A stretch of DNA of 54,941 bases from Bacteroidales bacterium (GCA_022837485.1 JALHHH010000011.1:64770-119710); one strand, 5' to 3'; positions 46,543 to 54,941 are shown, numbered from the stretch's first letter. Notes: generated from the letters alone by a model not told the origin. Translations and numbers: made by a program.

Positions 46543-47109
46543 ATGGCAACTACTGCTGACTTTAAGAATGGCTTATGCATTGAATTCAATGGTGATTTAT
46601 ACACTTTGGTGGAATTTCAGCATGTAAAACCCGGAAAGGGTGCCGCATTTGTCAGGACAAAATTAAGAAACCTTAAAACGGGCAAAGTAATTCCGAACAC
46701 ATTCAGTGCAGGAGTTAAGATTGATGTAGCACGTGTTGAGCGTCGTCCCTATCAGTTTCTCTATAAAGACGATAGCGGGTATAATTTCATGCACAACGAA
46801 ACCTTTGAGCAGGTATTAATTGAGGAGGCTCTTATCAATGCACCTCAGTTTCTGAAGGAGGGCCAATCGGTTGAGATTATGTTTCATGCCGAAACGGAAA
46901 CGCCTTTAACCTGTGAGCTTCCTCCGTTTGTTGAGCTTACCGTAACCTATACTGAGCCCGGATTACGAGGCGACACCGCAACCAATACGCTGAAGCCTGC
47001 TTCTGTAGACACCGGTGCAACGGTTAACGTTCCTTTGTTTATTAATGAAGGGGAGAGAATTAAAGTAGACACACGTACTGGTGATTATTCCGAAAGGGTA
47101 AAATCATAA
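46543..47109 (+). CDS. efp: Elongation factor P
   Basis: A 188-residue translation factor that relieves ribosome stalling at polyproline stretches. The N-terminal KOW-like domain carries the modifiable lysine Lys32 in the loop PGKGAAFVRTK. The OB domains follow, with EGQSVEIMFH and the C-terminal signature GATVNVPLFINEGERIKVDTRTGDY. Lysylation enzymes (EpmA/EpmB) are not in the window. The gene has its own promoter and a strong terminator, so it is a monocistron; lpxD follows after the terminator. Standard length and sequence. Confidence 0.97.
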   Translation: MATTADFKNGLCIEFNGDLYTLVEFQHVKPGKGAAFVRTKLRNLKTGKVIPNTFSAGVKIDVARVERRPYQFLYKDDSGYNFMHNETFEQVLIEEALINAPQFLKEGQSVEIMFHAETETPLTCELPPFVELTVTYTEPGLRGDTATNTLKPASVDTGATVNVPLFINEGERIKVDTRTGDYSERVKS

Positions 47110-47117
47110 CCCAAAAA

Positions 47118-47148
47118 ATAAAAACCGGGCAAACCAGCCCGGTTTTTT
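47118..47148 (+). terminator. Rho-independent terminator of efp
   Basis: AAAAACCGGGC / GCCCGGTTTTTT with a six-base loop and a run of six T, directly after the efp stop codon. Confidence 0.9.
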
Positions 47149-47171
47149 CCTGTCATCAATTTCACAGAACC

Positions 47172-48122
47172 ATGCAGCTTGACCCGACACTTACGCTTGC
47201 GACCATTGCCAGCCTGATTGAGGCTGAATATGAAGGTGACCCTTCATTTCCGGTAACTGGTTTGAATGAGATTCACATGGTAGAGCCCGGAGATTTAACC
47301 TTCGTTGATCATCCAAAATATTACAGCAAGGCATTAAATTCTAAGGCGACAACTATTATTATCAACCAGGAAGTTAGCTGCCCGGAAGGGAAAGCACTGT
47401 TGTTTCACAAAGACCCCTTTGCTGCCTATGTTTCACTGGTAAAGAAATTCAGACCGTTTGAGCGGGCCACTTCAATGATCTCGCCTTCGGCTGTTATCGG
47501 TAAAGGCACGGTAATCCAACCCGGTGTTTTTGTCGGGAATCATGTTATTATAGGCAGGGATTGCATCATTCACGCAAACGTTAGTATTTACGACCACTCC
47601 GTTATCGGTGACCGGGTCATCATTCAGTCGAACAGTGTAATTGGCGGCGATGCCTATTATTTCCAGCGCAAACCTGAGGGATACCGCAAATTTGAATCCT
47701 GTGGCCGCGCAGTAATTGGCAACGATGTTGAAATCGGAGCCTTATGTGCAATCGACAAGGGTGTATCCGGCGATACCATGGTCGGCAGCGGAACGAAATT
47801 GGACAATCACGTGCAGGTAGGACACGATTCAAGCATAGGCTCTAACTGCCTGATCGGCTCACATTGTGCCATTGCCGGTGTAACAAAAATAGAAGACGAT
47901 GTAATTCTCTGGGGAAAGGTTGCCATTAACAAGGATCTGGTTATTGGCAAAGGTGCCGTTATTCTGGCCACATCGGCCGTGGATAAGAGTCTGGAAGGCG
48001 GTAAAACTTATTTTGGAGTCCCGGCAGATGATGCACGCAAGAAGTGGAAGGAACTGGCAGCATTGCGTCAGCTCCCGGGCATAATCGCTTCAATGGGAAT
48101 CAACGACGAAGCGACGAAGTAA
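47172..48122 (+). CDS. lpxD: UDP-3-O-acylglucosamine N-acyltransferase LpxD
   Basis: A 316-residue left-handed beta-helix acyltransferase of the lipid A pathway. It transfers a 3-hydroxyacyl chain from ACP to the 2-amino group of UDP-3-O-acylglucosamine in the cytoplasm. The N-terminal uridine-binding domain is about residues 1-100; about ten hexapeptide repeats follow (for example VIIGRDCIIHANVSIY, GSNCLIGSHCAIAG), with the catalytic histidine pair in LDNHVQVGHDSSIG. The GGDAYYFQRKPEG loop is typical. The gene begins just past the efp terminator and stands apart from other lpx genes. Some Bacteroidota carry a second, shorter LpxD-like paralogue; the clear HVQVGH makes enzyme function likely. 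Confidence 0.92.
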   Translation: MQLDPTLTLATIASLIEAEYEGDPSFPVTGLNEIHMVEPGDLTFVDHPKYYSKALNSKATTIIINQEVSCPEGKALLFHKDPFAAYVSLVKKFRPFERATSMISPSAVIGKGTVIQPGVFVGNHVIIGRDCIIHANVSIYDHSVIGDRVIIQSNSVIGGDAYYFQRKPEGYRKFESCGRAVIGNDVEIGALCAIDKGVSGDTMVGSGTKLDNHVQVGHDSSIGSNCLIGSHCAIAGVTKIEDDVILWGKVAINKDLVIGKGAVILATSAVDKSLEGGKTYFGVPADDARKKWKELAALRQLPGIIASMGINDEATK

Positions 48123-48283
48123 AGTTTTACAACGGATTAAACAGCCAATCTCCTGGAAACCGCACAATCAGGCAGAGATTTAAATACAAATTTCGAAAAA
48201 GGCATTTGGTATTAAGGTAGATATTTTTTAGCAGTTGCAAAGAAACGAATTAGCGGGGCTCCAGAAAGCAGACGTATGTACTG

Positions 48284-49744
48284 TCAGAATTCTTCCTTTT
48301 TCGCGGATAGCATAGAAGTATCGACCTCCACGCTGTCTTTGTGGTACAGATCCATTGCTACGATCATAGCAATAAATCCCCAGAATGGAACCGAAGCTTT
48401 GTCGGTATCAAGGAAGTTATTGAGGAATCCGTGAATAAAATACGTAACCAGGGCAAGCACGGAAACGAGGCTGTAGAGGCGTATTTCCCTGTTTCTGGCA
48501 TTACGGTATACTCTTATACCGGTAATGATTGCAGCTGAAGCGATCCAGATAATAGATATCAAACCCGGGACTCCCTGTTCAGAGAGCGGGCCTATGTATT
48601 CGCTGTGGGCATTTCCAAGGTCACCTGCGTTTGTACTGATAATGGTACGTTCTTTTGATCGCTGGAATGGGGCATAAACAAACTGATAGGTTCCGGGGCC
48701 CCAGCCGAATACCGGACGTTCGCCGAACATTCGGATAGCAGATTGCCAGCGGTTTATACGTTCCAGGTTGGATGCATCGGAAGAGATATTGTAGATCGAC
48801 TGTACGTGTTCTATAAAATTGGCGGAGGAATCCTGTTTATTCTTTTCAAGAACGTAAAGAATTTCCGTTTTGAACGTATAAAATGACGCGATTGCAGCAA
48901 TAAGCACTATTGCGATCCACCGGAACTTAATCCGGTATACTACCAGGACGGCAACGCCAATTGCAGCCGCAACGCTCACCCATGCGGCTCTGCTGAATGA
49001 CAGGTAAAGGGCAAGAATCAGGATTATTGACACCACTCCTGCATAGAATCTGTATGTGCGGGAGCGTTCGTAGTTAAACATAAAACCTACGAACACCGGC
49101 ACAAAGAATGCGAGTATGGCTCCATAGGCAGTGTGGTCGTTATAGAACGGTTTCATAACCCAGTGACCCTGCCGTTCGGCGAAGCCATAGGAAGAATGGT
49201 GAATGGTAGTATAAATGATTACAATGATAAGTGCAGCAACATAAAGCCATTTGAACCGTGAGATATTTTTAACATCCTTAAACAGTAAAATTCCAAGAAA
49301 ATAGAATGGAACAATAAACCAGAGCCGGGCAGCAAGGAACTTAAAGGAAACCAAGGGCATAGAGCTGGTGATACTGGTAATCAGCAGCCATGAAAGGCTA
49401 AAGAAAACGGCTATGGTTACCGGATGGGAGAGGATTTTCTTGTCGTATCGACCATTGAAGAGTGTTTTCAGCACAAATAGAATGAGAACGCCAACCATAA
49501 GGGGTTCGGAGGGTATAGAAATTCCGATTCCCAGTTCACTGTCTGAAATGTTTATGGCAAGAGGTGTAACGAAAACGATAAGAAGAAGGAGTTTATCGAG
49601 CCAGAAGAGGTACATCAGAGCGATAACAAAAAGCAGCGGCACCGCTATCCCGAGGTAAATCTCTTTTACAACGAGAACGGTATTGAGCAGGATAAATATC
49701 CCGCTCAGAACATAGAACCACTTGATTTTAAGATTATCGGCCAC
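48284..49744 (-). CDS. Wzy/WaaL-like O-antigen polymerase or ligase
   Basis: A 486-residue inner-membrane protein with about 11-12 hydrophobic helices. The large periplasmic loop contains PVFGWGPGTYQFVY...NAGDLGNAHSEYIGPLSEQGV, the hallmark of the Wzy_C family (O-antigen polymerase Wzy or ligase WaaL, which cannot be told apart by sequence). It begins with GTG at 49744, 26 bases after the second Wzz-like gene, and no ATG suits the first helix better. It is last in the flippase - Wzz - Wzz - polymerase order and is likely co-transcribed with the two Wzz-like genes. Confidence 0.88.
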   Translation of the reverse strand: MADNLKIKWFYVLSGIFILLNTVLVVKEIYLGIAVPLLFVIALMYLFWLDKLLLLIVFVTPLAINISDSELGIGISIPSEPLMVGVLILFVLKTLFNGRYDKKILSHPVTIAVFFSLSWLLITSITSSMPLVSFKFLAARLWFIVPFYFLGILLFKDVKNISRFKWLYVAALIIVIIYTTIHHSSYGFAERQGHWVMKPFYNDHTAYGAILAFFVPVFVGFMFNYERSRTYRFYAGVVSIILILALYLSFSRAAWVSVAAAIGVAVLVVYRIKFRWIAIVLIAAIASFYTFKTEILYVLEKNKQDSSANFIEHVQSIYNISSDASNLERINRWQSAIRMFGERPVFGWGPGTYQFVYAPFQRSKERTIISTNAGDLGNAHSEYIGPLSEQGVPGLISIIWIASAAIITGIRVYRNARNREIRLYSLVSVLALVTYFIHGFLNNFLDTDKASVPFWGFIAMIVAMDLYHKDSVEVDTSMLSAKKEEF

Positions 49745-49770
49745 CGTATCGGAAGGTTTTCAGGGATCAA

Positions 49771-50769
49771 TTAACCGTTTACGAGGTCTTTCATCTCCTG
49801 ATTGATGCGTTTATTTTCGACGACAGAAATAATCAGTACGGAGAAGAAAAGGGTTGCGAAAACGGAATAGACAACGATAAGCCAGCGAACCGGATATGCT
49901 TTTTTGTCGGCAACGACCGGCGGAGTTACTACATTAGTAAAGGTGAACTGTTTGTTGGCATCGTAAACTGCCCGGTCGTAGATCATTTCAAACTCGGTAA
50001 AAATTCTCATGATATCGATACGGCGCTGAGTAAGTATTGCCAGTTCACCGGATTTAGCCTGAAAATTCTCTTTCAGCCGCAACACATCCTTCGTGTTTAT
50101 ATTGGTTGAATTGGATCCGTCGACGGTACGAAGGTATCCGCGTGTGATTTCCCTGGCCTGAGCATCGTAATCGATCAGTTCATAGTTTTCACGCAGGCTG
50201 GCGAGAGCCGATTCGATACTATCGAGTTGTGCTTTTTTCTCCTGCATGGCTTTGCCCATGCTTTGTACTACCTCTTCGTATTTAGACCTGTGGATATTCC
50301 TTATTTTCAGGTTACAGAAATCAATAATTGCAAGAACCATATCGCGTGCGATAACGGGGTCAGTATCTGTAACCACGATTTCGATGGATTCGTACTGTGT
50401 TTTGCTGATCTTTACATTTTTATTGTAAAGATATTGCATAGTAGAATGGAAGTATTTATAGGATGAATCGATGCGGTAATGCTCCGGAAGGTTAAATTTT
50501 CGTATTACGCTGTCGCGGATATCCTGTGATTGAAGCCATTGCAGCATTTGTTCACTTTCGCTTTCATCGGAATAAGGAGCGATGTTTGAGGGATAAACCA
50601 AGGCGTATGATTTAAATTTTGGTTTGATAAAGTAGGAGCTTGTAAACACAGCTGCAAGGAGGGCGGCGACGGCAGCTATAATCAGGAGATGCCATTTCCA
50701 CCTGAAAAAGATCTTCATCATGCGGATGTTACTGAAATAGTTCTCAGTGTGCGGCTTTATGTTGTCCAT
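49771..50769 (-). CDS. Wzz-like chain-length determinant protein (second copy)
   Basis: A 332-residue polysaccharide co-polymerase. One helix near residues 27-50 (WHLLIIAAVAALLAAVFTSS), a long helical periplasmic region with coiled-coil potential (about 150-250), and a C-terminal helix (about 295-318, WLIVVYSVFATLFFSVLIIS). This is the PCP-1/2 layout. It lacks a fused tyrosine autokinase. It regulates chain length of the surface polysaccharide with the polymerase. It lies 10 bases after the first Wzz-like gene and shares with it the SSYF/SSLFI-KP-type segment and ISVVE/ITVEK tail, so the pair arose by duplication. Confidence 0.85.
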   Translation of the reverse strand: MDNIKPHTENYFSNIRMMKIFFRWKWHLLIIAAVAALLAAVFTSSYFIKPKFKSYALVYPSNIAPYSDESESEQMLQWLQSQDIRDSVIRKFNLPEHYRIDSSYKYFHSTMQYLYNKNVKISKTQYESIEIVVTDTDPVIARDMVLAIIDFCNLKIRNIHRSKYEEVVQSMGKAMQEKKAQLDSIESALASLRENYELIDYDAQAREITRGYLRTVDGSNSTNINTKDVLRLKENFQAKSGELAILTQRRIDIMRIFTEFEMIYDRAVYDANKQFTFTNVVTPPVVADKKAYPVRWLIVVYSVFATLFFSVLIISVVENKRINQEMKDLVNG

Positions 50770-50779
50770 TATGCTGAAT

Positions 50780-51847
50780 TTAAATCTTATTGTTCTGAAA
50801 TGGAGTTTTTTTTTTCGGCGTACTCATCGTTTTGAGCGCAGGGAATTTCTCAACGGTGATGATAACGATCACTGAGGTGAGGAGTGCTGCTATGGTTGAA
50901 ACCAGAACGATGATCCAGCGCACGGGGTATGACTTTTTCTCTGCTTTGTACGCTGTTTCCACAACAAATTTTTGCGGAAGGTTTTCCATTGCATCCACTT
51001 TGGCCTCTTCATACCTGGCTTTCAAGTAGCTGAGTTGTTTCTTCTCATGCTCAAGCATATCGCGAAGCGAAACATAAGCACCACCGTATTTAGCAAGAAG
51101 GCTTAGTTTTTCTTCAAGCGACTGAATGCCTCTGGTATTTCCGCGTGCAATTTCGATGGCCAGCTGCTGATTGAACATTTCAGCTTGTGATTCATAGTCA
51201 TACACGCCAAGTTCACGAATAATTCTGAGTGAATCTTCCATTGCTGCGATCTCATTGCGCAGCTTGTTATACTCCTGTTCGACAATCTTGAATCCCTTCA
51301 AGGCACGTTCGCGTTGCATGGCATTCTTGGTTGAATCGAGGAGATCTGAAATGGTATTGGCGATATCGGCTGCCATTTGCGGATCTCTGTCGAGAACGGA
51401 GATTCTGACGGCCATAAATTCAGTTCTTCTGAAAGTTATATTTCTTTCATACTGACGAAAAAGCTCAGTATTTTTATACTTCGATGAAGGGTTGATCCGG
51501 TAATGTTTCATCAAATCGAACCGGGCGACTACTTTATCTCTGATCTTGTTAGAGCTGAGGATTTGCAGCATTTGTTCCGTTTGCTCATCTTCTCCGAATT
51601 CAAGAATATCGGTTTTTGCAGCGGGCTGATCGGTAAGCAGTGCCCTTGACACCGAGTTGCTAGAAACCGGAAACAGAACCACGGAGGAGCGGTACAGCGG
51701 AGTAATAAAAAGGCTGGATGAAAAAAATGCCGACAAGATCGCTGCGATCAAACCTATGATAATCAGGTGCTTACGCCAGGAAAACAAAAACTTTCCAAGG
51801 CTGCTTGAGTCGAAATCCCTGATTTCTGTTAGTTTATTCTCCGACAT
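50780..51847 (-). CDS. Wzz-like chain-length determinant protein (first copy)
   Basis: A 355-residue inner-membrane protein of the same family as the following gene. Helix 1 is about residues 26-50 (HLIIIGLIAAILSAFFSSSLF), the middle is long helical with the sequence DDSLRIIRELGVYD-like segment and coiled coil, and the C-terminal helix is near 318-340. The start MSENKLTEIRDF at 51847 is chosen because a TATCTTTG promoter box sits at 51875-51882 and covers the longer in-frame TTG start at 51877. No kinase domain is attached. Probably controls chain length of the polymer made by the adjacent Wzy. Confidence 0.85.
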   Translation of the reverse strand: MSENKLTEIRDFDSSSLGKFLFSWRKHLIIIGLIAAILSAFFSSSLFITPLYRSSVVLFPVSSNSVSRALLTDQPAAKTDILEFGEDEQTEQMLQILSSNKIRDKVVARFDLMKHYRINPSSKYKNTELFRQYERNITFRRTEFMAVRISVLDRDPQMAADIANTISDLLDSTKNAMQRERALKGFKIVEQEYNKLRNEIAAMEDSLRIIRELGVYDYESQAEMFNQQLAIEIARGNTRGIQSLEEKLSLLAKYGGAYVSLRDMLEHEKKQLSYLKARYEEAKVDAMENLPQKFVVETAYKAEKKSYPVRWIIVLVSTIAALLTSVIVIITVEKFPALKTMSTPKKKTPFQNNKI

Positions 51848-51874
51848 ATATAATGTTGGTTCGTTAGGGGTTGC

Positions 51875-51882
51875 CAAAGATA
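51875..51882 (-). promoter_or_regulatory. -7 box of the Wzz-Wzz-Wzy transcript
   Basis: Minus strand reads TATCTTTG, an exact TAnnTTTG, 28 bases before the ATG at 51847. It splits the polysaccharide genes into two transcripts, with the flippase gene upstream. Confidence 0.55.
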
Positions 51883-51988
51883 GGGAAAAAACATTCAGTT
51901 ATGAACAATATTGCTTGCATAAAAACCGAAGTTGCTACAATGTGTAAAATGAAATAATCCTGTTTCAGCTGAGAGTTTGAAGTCAGGT

Positions 51989-53440
51989 CTACGGATTTCT
52001 GGACGCAACCAGGTGCAGGAATCGTCTGATATTGAAAAGTCCGAGCGCAAGTGCAAGAATAATGGAGGCACCCATCATCAGTGCAAATGATTTTATCCAG
52101 TGCAAAGGCAAACCGGAAGTGATTCTGCTGATAAGGATCACACCCGCTACAAAAACCACCAGAGTAATCAGGTAGCGTGGGTTAAAGCGGAACCTGAACA
52201 TGACTACAGCCAGAACAACCTGAATTGCGGCCATCAGAAGCTGAGTCAGAAGGCTTGCCCAGGCGGCGCCAAGGGCTCCGTACCAGGGTATCAGAACGAG
52301 ATTAAGGCCGATATTGAGCAGCATTCCTCCTGCTGCCACCAGATTAAGGTGTTTGAGGCTTCCGTTTGCGGTAAGCAGTGTACCGAACACATAGGTTGTG
52401 GAATAACCGATAAAGCATCCCATCAGCACACTGAAAACGACGGCTGAGTTGGATATATAGTGATCGTAAAGCAAATCCATTATCGGATAGCTGTAGAAAT
52501 AAGATCCGGCGGCAACAATAACGGAAAGTACAAACAACAAAGTAAAACTCAGTCTGGCAAGGTTTTCAACTTTCTCTCCGGATTTAAGCTGGCGTGCAAA
52601 CAGTGGCAACAGAAGCACAGAAACAAGGTAAGCAATGTTGTTGGCGGCATCCAGCAGGCGATATCCGTGAGCGTAAATTCCGACTTGAATTTTTCCTTCT
52701 TCTCCCGGAATAAGCTTTTGAATTAAAACGGAGTCGAAGCGGTTGTAGAATGTCATTAATAAAACGAGTACGGCAAACGGAAGGCTTTGTTTTATGATCA
52801 TCACAAAAAAAGGCACATTCCAGTTGAGGCGTGTAAATGATGCTTTCCTGATTACGACCATCAGCGCCACCAGAGCTGTCAGAATATAGGAAAGAGTTTG
52901 TGCATAAACGAACCATTCGATTCGCATAGGCTGACTGGTAACATTACCCCAGAGCAGAATGCTGCAGAAAATAATCATAAGAATCCGGTCGAGCACCGAA
53001 AGCACGCTGTCGGTTTTAAAGAACAGCAGGGCCGAAACGTTGGAGCGCAGGTAGAGGATAAATGAGATCAGAAACTGGTTTAATCCCAGCAGGACAAGCA
53101 TCCAGAGACCCGTTCCCCGAAAGCCCCACATCAAACCAGCAGAAAAAGTGATTACGAAATACACGATGGCAAGCATAAACTTCATAATCAGAATACCAGA
53201 GAAATGCTTGTTCAGCAGGTGGGTATTCTGGGCAATATTCCGGTTATTGAAATTGGTAATCCCGAAATCAAGCAATATGTTAAAAAGAAAGGAGAAATTG
53301 AGGATGGTGAAATAAAAGCCGAAATCTTCAGCGCCCACAACATTTTGCACGGTTCTGTCGATGCCGAAAATCCAGAAGGGTTTTATCAGCAGGTTAAGGA
53401 ATAACAGGAATCCCAGGTTTGTGAGGAATTTTCGCTGCAT
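51989..53440 (-). CDS. Wzx-like polysaccharide flippase (MATE/MVF fold)
   Basis: A 483-residue membrane protein with about 12-14 helices of the polysaccharide biosynthesis/Wzx family, which flips undecaprenyl-linked repeat units across the inner membrane. The first helix is LGFLLFLNLLIKPFWIFGID; VVGAEDFGFYFTILNF is a typical family segment, and the last helices end near HWIKSFALMMGASIILALAL. The ATG at 53440 is used. Together with the Wzz-like and Wzy-like genes downstream it makes a Wzx/Wzy-dependent export set. The substrate is unknown. Confidence 0.85.
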   Translation of the reverse strand: MQRKFLTNLGFLLFLNLLIKPFWIFGIDRTVQNVVGAEDFGFYFTILNFSFLFNILLDFGITNFNNRNIAQNTHLLNKHFSGILIMKFMLAIVYFVITFSAGLMWGFRGTGLWMLVLLGLNQFLISFILYLRSNVSALLFFKTDSVLSVLDRILMIIFCSILLWGNVTSQPMRIEWFVYAQTLSYILTALVALMVVIRKASFTRLNWNVPFFVMIIKQSLPFAVLVLLMTFYNRFDSVLIQKLIPGEEGKIQVGIYAHGYRLLDAANNIAYLVSVLLLPLFARQLKSGEKVENLARLSFTLLFVLSVIVAAGSYFYSYPIMDLLYDHYISNSAVVFSVLMGCFIGYSTTYVFGTLLTANGSLKHLNLVAAGGMLLNIGLNLVLIPWYGALGAAWASLLTQLLMAAIQVVLAVVMFRFRFNPRYLITLVVFVAGVILISRITSGLPLHWIKSFALMMGASIILALALGLFNIRRFLHLVASRNP

Positions 53441-53517
53441 GCGGCTTAATATGACAACTGGCCGTGCTATACCGTAAGGGAATGAACAGAAATCCCGAAC
53501 CGTTAAGCTTTAAATGT

Positions 53518-53525
53518 TAAATTTG
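53518..53525 (+). promoter_or_regulatory. -7 box of the divergent glycosyltransferase gene
   Basis: TAAATTTG, an exact TAnnTTTG, directly overlapping the apparent ATG at 53514. The true start must be further downstream (TTG at 53598). Confidence 0.5.
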
Positions 53526-53597
53526 CGCAAAAATATTATTATTCTGACAATAAATACCGACCTTGTAATAATAAAAGGCGGATCATCCGGGAGTAAA

Positions 53598-54731
53598 TTG
53601 AAAATTGCAGTAAATACACGGTTGTTGCTTAACGGCAAGCTTGAAGGGATCGGATGGTTTTCGTACGAAAATCTTAAGCGGATCACAACTTCTCACCGGG
53701 AGCATGAATTTTATTTTATTTTCGACAGGCCGTATCATCCCGGTTTCATTTTCGGTCCGAATGTTACACCGGTAGTTATCGGTCCTCCGGCCCGGCATCC
53801 GGTTCTTTATTTTATCTGGTTCGAATTATCGGTTCGCTATAAGCTGAAAAAGCTGGGAATCGATCTGTTCCTTTCTCCCGACGGCTACCTCTCGCTTGGG
53901 AGCAGGATCCCTTGCTTAACTGTTTTTCACGATCTCAACTTCGAGCACTATCCTCAGAGTTTACCGTTTGCAGAAAGATGGTATTACCGGACCTTTTTTC
54001 CGAAATATGCGCGCAAAGCCAAGCGCATAGCCACGGTATCGGAATTTTCCAAAAGCGACATCATCCGCCTTTACGGCATATCATCTTCCAAAATCGATGT
54101 GGTTTACAACGGAGCCAACGAAGCGTATGCACCCGTTGATGAAGCCAGGAAGATGGAAACGCGGGCCCGCTATTCGGAAGGCAAGCCTTATTTCTTTTTT
54201 GTCGGATCGCTTCATCCGCGCAAGAACCTTATTAATTTATTCAGGGCATTCGATCTGTTTAGAAAAACGGATACTGAAGGTACGAAGCTGCTGATTGCGG
54301 GTGCAAAAAAGTGGTGGACGGGCGAGATTGCCACAGTTTATAACAATATGCAGTACCGGGACAGTGTAATTTTTACGGATCGGTTGGAAACTTCAGAAAT
54401 GAATGATGTAATGGGTTCTGCGCTGGCTCTTGCTTATGTTTCTTATTTCGAAGGCTTTGGGATTCCTATTGTTGAGGCCTTCCGATGCGGCACCCCGGTT
54501 ATTACCTCTGATGTCACGAGCATGCCTGAGGTGGCAGGTTCGGCTGCATTACTGGCCGATCCATTTGATCCGGAGAGCATTGCACAGGCTATGAAAAGAA
54601 TAGCGGAAGACAGTGAGCTGCGCAGCCGTTTGATTGAAGAGGGATTTGAGCGTGCGCGTATTTTCACCTGGGACAAATCGGCAGAGCGGCTCTGGGCTGC
54701 CATTGAACGAGTTATTGGTGAAAGTATCTAA
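53598..54731 (+). CDS. Glycosyltransferase family 1/4-type (GT-B) enzyme
   Basis: A 377-residue GT-B enzyme of the group 1 (GT4) family. The C-terminal Rossmann half shows the conserved FFVGSLHPRKNLINL, and EGFGIPIVEAFRCGTPVITSDVTSMPEVAGSAA, whose E-x7-E motif holds the nucleotide sugar. The N-terminal half has LSPDGYL and FHDLNFEHYP. Relatives begin with an LKIAVNTRLL-like segment; here it follows a TTG at 53598, and the upstream ATG at 53514 overlaps the promoter, so the TTG start is preferred. It is divergent from the flippase and likely builds part of the same polysaccharide. Sugar specificity is unknown. Confidence 0.87.
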   Translation: MKIAVNTRLLLNGKLEGIGWFSYENLKRITTSHREHEFYFIFDRPYHPGFIFGPNVTPVVIGPPARHPVLYFIWFELSVRYKLKKLGIDLFLSPDGYLSLGSRIPCLTVFHDLNFEHYPQSLPFAERWYYRTFFPKYARKAKRIATVSEFSKSDIIRLYGISSSKIDVVYNGANEAYAPVDEARKMETRARYSEGKPYFFFVGSLHPRKNLINLFRAFDLFRKTDTEGTKLLIAGAKKWWTGEIATVYNNMQYRDSVIFTDRLETSEMNDVMGSALALAYVSYFEGFGIPIVEAFRCGTPVITSDVTSMPEVAGSAALLADPFDPESIAQAMKRIAEDSELRSRLIEEGFERARIFTWDKSAERLWAAIERVIGESI

Positions 54732-54771
54732 ACCGGGTCATCGCCCATAAAAATTAAACCCAAAACCGGAA

Positions 54772-54941
54772 TTACCGTTTTTTATTCTGCGTTAGCAGGC
54801 TAACGATCCATATTGCCGCAAGAGCAAACACAAAGGAAGTAAAGCGCACGGAAACAGCCTGATCAAGTACAGAAATCTCTGACCAGACAACCGTGGAAAC
54901 GGAACCTGTGATCATTCCGGCTATAACGCCCTGCCAGGTAG
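54772..54941 (-). CDS. Probable sodium:solute symporter, C-terminal fragment (gene runs off the window)
   Basis: In the minus strand an open frame enters from the window edge and ends at TAA (54772-54774), giving about 55 residues. It contains WQGVIAGMITGSVSTVVW followed by a second hydrophobic helix FVFALAAIWIVSLLTQNKKR. This helix-helix ending with a GxxxG-type motif and a basic tail is typical of the SSS family (PutP-like). Only the C-terminus is seen, so the call is tentative. Confidence 0.55.
   Translation of the reverse strand, partial: TWQGVIAGMITGSVSTVVWSEISVLDQAVSVRFTSFVFALAAIWIVSLLTQNKKR

Noticed and set aside
1..54941. tRNA, rRNA, CRISPR arrays, insertion sequences or prophage
   Set aside because: No tRNA-like fold, repeat-spacer pattern, transposase, integrase or long terminal inverted repeat was seen.

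Overview
The window comes from a member of the Bacteroidota, most likely an anaerobic or microaerobic Bacteroidales/Marinilabiliales-type bacterium. The evidence is a recurring promoter of the form TTTG, a spacer of 19-21 bases, then TAnnTTTG; genes without a clear Shine-Dalgarno sequence; a protein with a type IX secretion sorting domain; several lipoproteins; and Bacteroidota-type families (BatA-domain protein, ParC, bifunctional nuclease, DUF490/TamB). No tRNA, rRNA, CRISPR array, insertion sequence or prophage was seen. The exact lineage is not determined.

Layout. 1-723: 5' part of the GTPase gene ychF. 862-3189: penicillin-binding protein 1C. 3449-4240: an unrecognised, probably surface-exposed lipoprotein. 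4333-7633: a two-gene selenium operon, mnmH (tRNA 2-selenouridine synthase) followed by one ORF that fuses a complete cysteine desulfurase to a complete selenophosphate synthetase. 7789-10933: an AddA-like helicase-nuclease broken by a one-base frameshift. 11090-14513: rlmB, a GT-C membrane glycosyltransferase and a MORN-like lipoprotein. 14728-16065: glutamate dehydrogenase. 16273-17540: two tandem ferritin-like proteins, the second lacking two metal ligands. 17672-24473: a run of BatA-domain protein, ParC, an FprA-type flavodiiron protein broken by an internal deletion, and a lipoprotein. 24499-30162: tsaD divergent from a very large TamB-like protein. 30355-32682: a T9SS cargo protein and a small secreted protein with three DIPF[NS]T motifs. 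32776-38667: bifunctional nuclease, membrane pyrophosphatase, an unknown conserved protein and a NupG-like transporter. 38994-41891: gcvP. 41961-43619: a secreted protein rich in Tyr/His/Trp with 138-bp tandem repeats. 44153-46354: GH29 alpha-L-fucosidase lipoprotein. 46543-48122: efp and lpxD. 48284-54731: a surface polysaccharide cluster (Wzy-like polymerase/ligase, two Wzz-like proteins, Wzx-like flippase, divergent glycosyltransferase). The last 170 bases hold the C-terminus of a probable sodium:solute symporter.

How the genes work together. The selenium operon makes a self-contained route in which Cys-desulfurase/lyase chemistry feeds selenophosphate synthesis in the same polypeptide and MnmH uses the product to modify tRNA wobble uridines; no SelA, SelB or tRNA-Sec lies in the window. 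The ferritin-like pair, BatA-domain protein and flavodiiron protein suggest iron and oxygen-stress handling in an anaerobe. LpxD, TamB, PBP1C and the Wzx/Wzy/Wzz set build the cell envelope. The fucosidase and T9SS cargo indicate glycan use and surface secretion.

The points most worth a second look are the desulfurase-SelD fusion, the degenerate ferritin-like paralogue, the Tyr/His/Trp-rich repeat protein, the DIPF[NS]T protein, and two genes (helicase, flavodiiron) that are broken in this sequence by either mutation or assembly error.
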